This document shows positions 61,762-64,000 of a DNA stretch of 64,000 bases, one piece after another. Location of the stretch: contig JAAYIN010000113.1 in the NCBI GenBank assembly GCA_012523405.1, positions 61,321-125,320 of the forward strand, given 5' to 3'. This DNA comes from Clostridiales bacterium. GTDB lineage: Bacteria > Bacillota > Clostridia > Christensenellales > Aristaeellaceae. A program made the position numbers and the translations under genes. Below the pieces are notes generated by a model. That model saw nothing but the letters and a program-made list of their open reading frames with translations, ran no database searches and was not told where the DNA came from. How positions within the stretch are numbered: the first letter of the stretch is position 1; each line of letters begins with the position of its first letter.

Positions 61762-63072
61762 CTATCCGATTGTTAGTGGTTCCTCGGTATAATGTGCGCC
61801 CTGCTCGGGGCGGCTTGCGCCAAGGAGTAAAATGGTTAGCGGGCCAAGCCTGCCAATGAACATAATGAGTATCATGATGAGCTTTGCAGCGCTTCCCAAA
61901 TCAGGCGTAATGCCTGTGGAGAGACCCACGGTCGCAAAGCCAGAAACCACCTCAAAGAGAATTTGGATGAAGCTATATTCGGGTTCGAGGAGGCAAAGTG
62001 CAAACGTGCCAGTGCAAATCACACCAAGGTAGAGGAGAAGGATTAAGAACGCTTTGGCGATTGCGTTATTGGAAATGGAACGGCGAAACGCTGTCGGTTG
62101 TCGGTTGAGCATGGTCCCGCGCATGGAGATCAGCAGCGCAAAGAACGTAGTTGTTTTCATACCGCCGCCTGTTGAGCCAGGCGATGCACCGATGACCATC
62201 AGCATGATCAGGACGAACAGCCCTGCATTGGTAAGCGATCCGATAGGAACGGTGGAAAAGCCGGCGGTACGCGCGGTGATGCTTTGAAAGAAGGCAGCAA
62301 GCCAAGTGATATCCTCAGTTGTTTTGAGCAGCAACGTACCAAGGATGATCAGCGCCATCGACATGCTGATCGCAACCTTTGACTGCAAGGTCAAAGTCTT
62401 GAATCGACGTTTATGCAGCACATCCAAAATCACAAGGAAACCAATGCCGCCAAAGAAAATCAGTCCACAGGTGGTAAGGTTTAGGAGAACATCGCCACGA
62501 TAAGGAATGAGATTTGTCAGCCCGCCCAGCATATCAAAACCGGCATTGTTAAACGCGGCTATTGAATGAAAGAGGCTCACACCAATCGCCTTGAGCGGGG
62601 AGTATACCTTGCTAAAGGTGATATAGGACAGTGCTGCGCCCATAAGTTCAATGCAGAGTGTGATCAGAAGAATCGAACGAACAAGTGACACAGCACCTTT
62701 AAAAGAGTTTAGGTTCAAGGCTTCCTTCACCAATTGCCTGCTTTTGAGCCCGATTTTCTTACCTGTAAGCAGAATCAATCCAACGCCTGCGGATGCTACA
62801 CCAAGACCGCCGATTTGGATCAGCAGGGCAATAACCGTGCATCCAATAGCTGAAAAGGTATCGGCAGTATCAATTGCGATTAGCCCCGTCACGCAAACTG
62901 CGGAAGTGGACGTAAACAGCGCATCTATGAACGATACTGCCACACCATCATTGTGCGTGAAAGGCACAATGAGTAAGAGAGTTCCGATCAAAATGACAAG
63001 TGCAAATCCAAGCACCAGCATCAAACCAGGTGAGAGTTTTTTGATATGTGTAGAAATGATCTTATTTTTCAT
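61762..63072 (-). CDS. ktrB: K+ uptake membrane subunit (KtrB/TrkH family)
   Basis: 436-residue polytopic membrane protein that conducts K+ with Na+ or H+ coupling. The four selectivity-filter repeats can be seen as STSAVCVTGL (about residues 54-63), FNNAGFDML (about 171-179), ITARTAGFSTV (about 264-274) and SGFATVGLSTG (about 378-388). Length and helices (about eight to ten) fit KtrB. First gene of the K+/phosphate set on this strand; GGGAA is a modest ribosome binding site. Confidence 0.93.
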   Translation of the reverse strand: MKNKIISTHIKKLSPGLMLVLGFALVILIGTLLLIVPFTHNDGVAVSFIDALFTSTSAVCVTGLIAIDTADTFSAIGCTVIALLIQIGGLGVASAGVGLILLTGKKIGLKSRQLVKEALNLNSFKGAVSLVRSILLITLCIELMGAALSYITFSKVYSPLKAIGVSLFHSIAAFNNAGFDMLGGLTNLIPYRGDVLLNLTTCGLIFFGGIGFLVILDVLHKRRFKTLTLQSKVAISMSMALIILGTLLLKTTEDITWLAAFFQSITARTAGFSTVPIGSLTNAGLFVLIMLMVIGASPGSTGGGMKTTTFFALLISMRGTMLNRQPTAFRRSISNNAIAKAFLILLLYLGVICTGTFALCLLEPEYSFIQILFEVVSGFATVGLSTGITPDLGSAAKLIMILIMFIGRLGPLTILLLGASRPEQGAHYTEEPLTIG

Positions 63073-63160
63073 GAGTTTATTCCCATCTAACGGATCCCAT
63101 TGCTAGGAAGGCGTTATTTGTGCATGTGCACAATCATAGCTTGCTTGGTATTGTATTGAA

Positions 63161-63526
63161 TCATACAGGAGGAGCGAGCATGGGATGGTTGATGTTAAAG
63201 TCAAAAAGAGATAAACGCTTCACCGATTGTCGTGTGTGTCTATATTGAAATGAAGAAATATAGAATTGAATAATCAATAGCAGCATGTAAAAAAACAGCC
63301 TTGCTATTGGGCGACTGGACAATTGGTATGAAAACTCCTGTGATGATGTGGGTTTTGGGATCAATGAGTTTTCGACCAATTGCACGAATCTGCTTATGAC
63401 GCAAATTGATTCATCGCGATAGGAGCATTCGGCTGTAGGTACATCTGGAATCACGGTAAGCGGTAACAATGATATAAATAAGATGATTAGAACCGCAGAA
63501 AAGAGCAATTGATAAAACCTCTTCAT
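63161..63526 (-). CDS. Small membrane protein of unknown function
   Basis: About 121-residue protein. One helix at residues about 7-27 (FSAVLIILFISLLPLTVI) could be a signal anchor; an extracellular stretch of about 45 residues has two Cys (possible disulfide), and a second helix lies at about 75-95. GGAGG is well placed before the ATG at 63526, which supports translation from here rather than from the longer frame beginning at 63724. No homology recognised. Confidence 0.55.
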   Translation of the reverse strand: MKRFYQLLFSAVLIILFISLLPLTVIPDVPTAECSYRDESICVISRFVQLVENSLIPKPTSSQEFSYQLSSRPIARLFFYMLLLIIQFYISSFQYRHTRQSVKRLSLFDFNINHPMLAPPV

Positions 63527-64000
63527 CGTTAGTCCTCCAAATGTCAAAACCATAACATAGTACAATATATCACGAAGGGTAGGCAGTGTCAATTTGGATA
63601 AAAAGTATGTAAAGAACTTGTTAGATGTGAAGGGAAGATTGATATAAGATATGTAACATTCTATTAATAAGGGGTTATTGCTCGGGTAATATAGTATCAA
63701 AAAGGATATCCGAGGCGAGTGCATTCAATATATATTTTCAATGGAATTTTTGATATACTATATTTGGCTGTTGGATAATAATGATTTGATTATGTTGCAT
63801 AAGCAACAGACATATGAGGATGTTTCGAGTATGATCAATATGTGAATCGAAGCAATAGAAGCTTTGAAACATATTGGCACTGTAAAGTAAAGATGAAAGG
63901 AAAAGCTGAAGAAAACATAGCAATGCTTCAAGCAACGAGCGGAAACTCCCTTTTTTGATTTTTGGTAAGATTGAGACCCGCAACTTGCGCCGGCGTAAGA
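63527..64000. other. AT-rich end of the window without a convincing gene
   Basis: About 470 bases, very AT-rich. A small inverted repeat TGTTGC ataa GCAACA occurs at 63793-63808, and CTCCCTTTTTTG near 63946-63957 may end an RNA. The 81-codon minus-strand frame at 63738-63983 has no ribosome binding site and low-complexity content, so I do not call it. Confidence 0.4.

Noticed and set aside
63738..63983. 81-codon minus-strand frame near the window end
   Set aside because: No ribosome binding site, no recognised motif, and the region is AT-rich, where such frames arise by chance.
1..64000. tRNA, rRNA, insertion sequence, prophage or defence genes
   Set aside because: I looked for cloverleaf-like segments, transposase motifs, terminal inverted repeats with target duplications, and typical defence domains, and saw none I could support.

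Overview
This 64 kb window reads as chromosomal DNA of a low-to-moderate G+C anaerobic Firmicute, most likely class Clostridia. The evidence is a Gram-positive style division and cell wall (dcw) cluster ending in ftsA-ftsZ, a MurE with the DNPR motif of meso-diaminopimelate-adding enzymes, a complete [FeFe]-hydrogenase maturation set (hydE, hydG, hydF and a TM1266-type regulator), an oxygen-sensitive indolepyruvate:ferredoxin oxidoreductase, strong AGGAGG-type ribosome binding sites, sigma-A type promoters and many intrinsic terminators. I see no rRNA, tRNA, CRISPR array, phage or insertion sequence. One ABC transporter gene is clearly decayed.

Layout. 0-6 kb: lipid kinase, serine hydrolase, ketopantoate reductase-like enzyme, secreted CAP-domain protein, zinc-ribbon protein and phosphoesterase. 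6.3-20 kb: a compact dcw cluster (mraZ, ftsL-like, PASTA-PBP, murE, mraY, murD, ftsW, murA, ftsQ/divIB, ftsA, ftsZ) that lacks rsmH/mraW, murF, murG, murC and murB at their usual places. 20.4-26 kb: a 2-oxoacid/aryl-acid module with two phenylacetate-CoA ligase paralogues flanking iorAB, followed by a tandem-ACT protein. 26-29.8 kb: alanine racemase, a membrane protein, rsmD, coaD and a coiled-coil protein. 29.9-36.8 kb: an adaptor plus MacB-like permease without its own ATPase, an orphan UgpC/MsmX-type ATPase, an O-antigen-ligase-like protein, DNA polymerase IV and an MntR-like regulator. 37-40.7 kb: sbcD-sbcC. 40.7-43.5 kb: a lysine riboswitch with its terminator, then an amino-acid ABC importer that is therefore predicted to import lysine. 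43.6-51.2 kb: gpsA, trigger factor, clpP, clpX, rplS and two uncharacterised proteins. 51.3-55.3 kb (minus): hydF, hydG, hydE and regulator behind an attenuator-like leader. 55.5-58 kb: MFS transporter and ArsR-type regulator with a matching pair of operator-like repeats. 58-59.3 kb: ABC transporter pseudogene. 59.4-63.1 kb (minus): K+ uptake (ktrB, ktrA) followed by phosphate uptake (pit and its DUF47 partner).

How the genes work together. The dcw block makes lipid I precursors and the septal machinery. The ior/paaK block is predicted to link aromatic amino acid breakdown to ferredoxin reduction and CoA-thioester formation. The hyd block supplies cofactor assembly for an [FeFe] hydrogenase encoded elsewhere, which could dispose of reduced ferredoxin. 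The strongest new observations are regulatory: a lysine riboswitch not covered by any gene call, an attenuator-like leader in front of the hyd operon, a paired operator in the hyd/MFS intergenic region, and a hairpin that covers the ftsW ribosome binding site. I found no clearly new defence or biosynthetic system. Every function is inferred from sequence motifs read by eye, and no database search was run.
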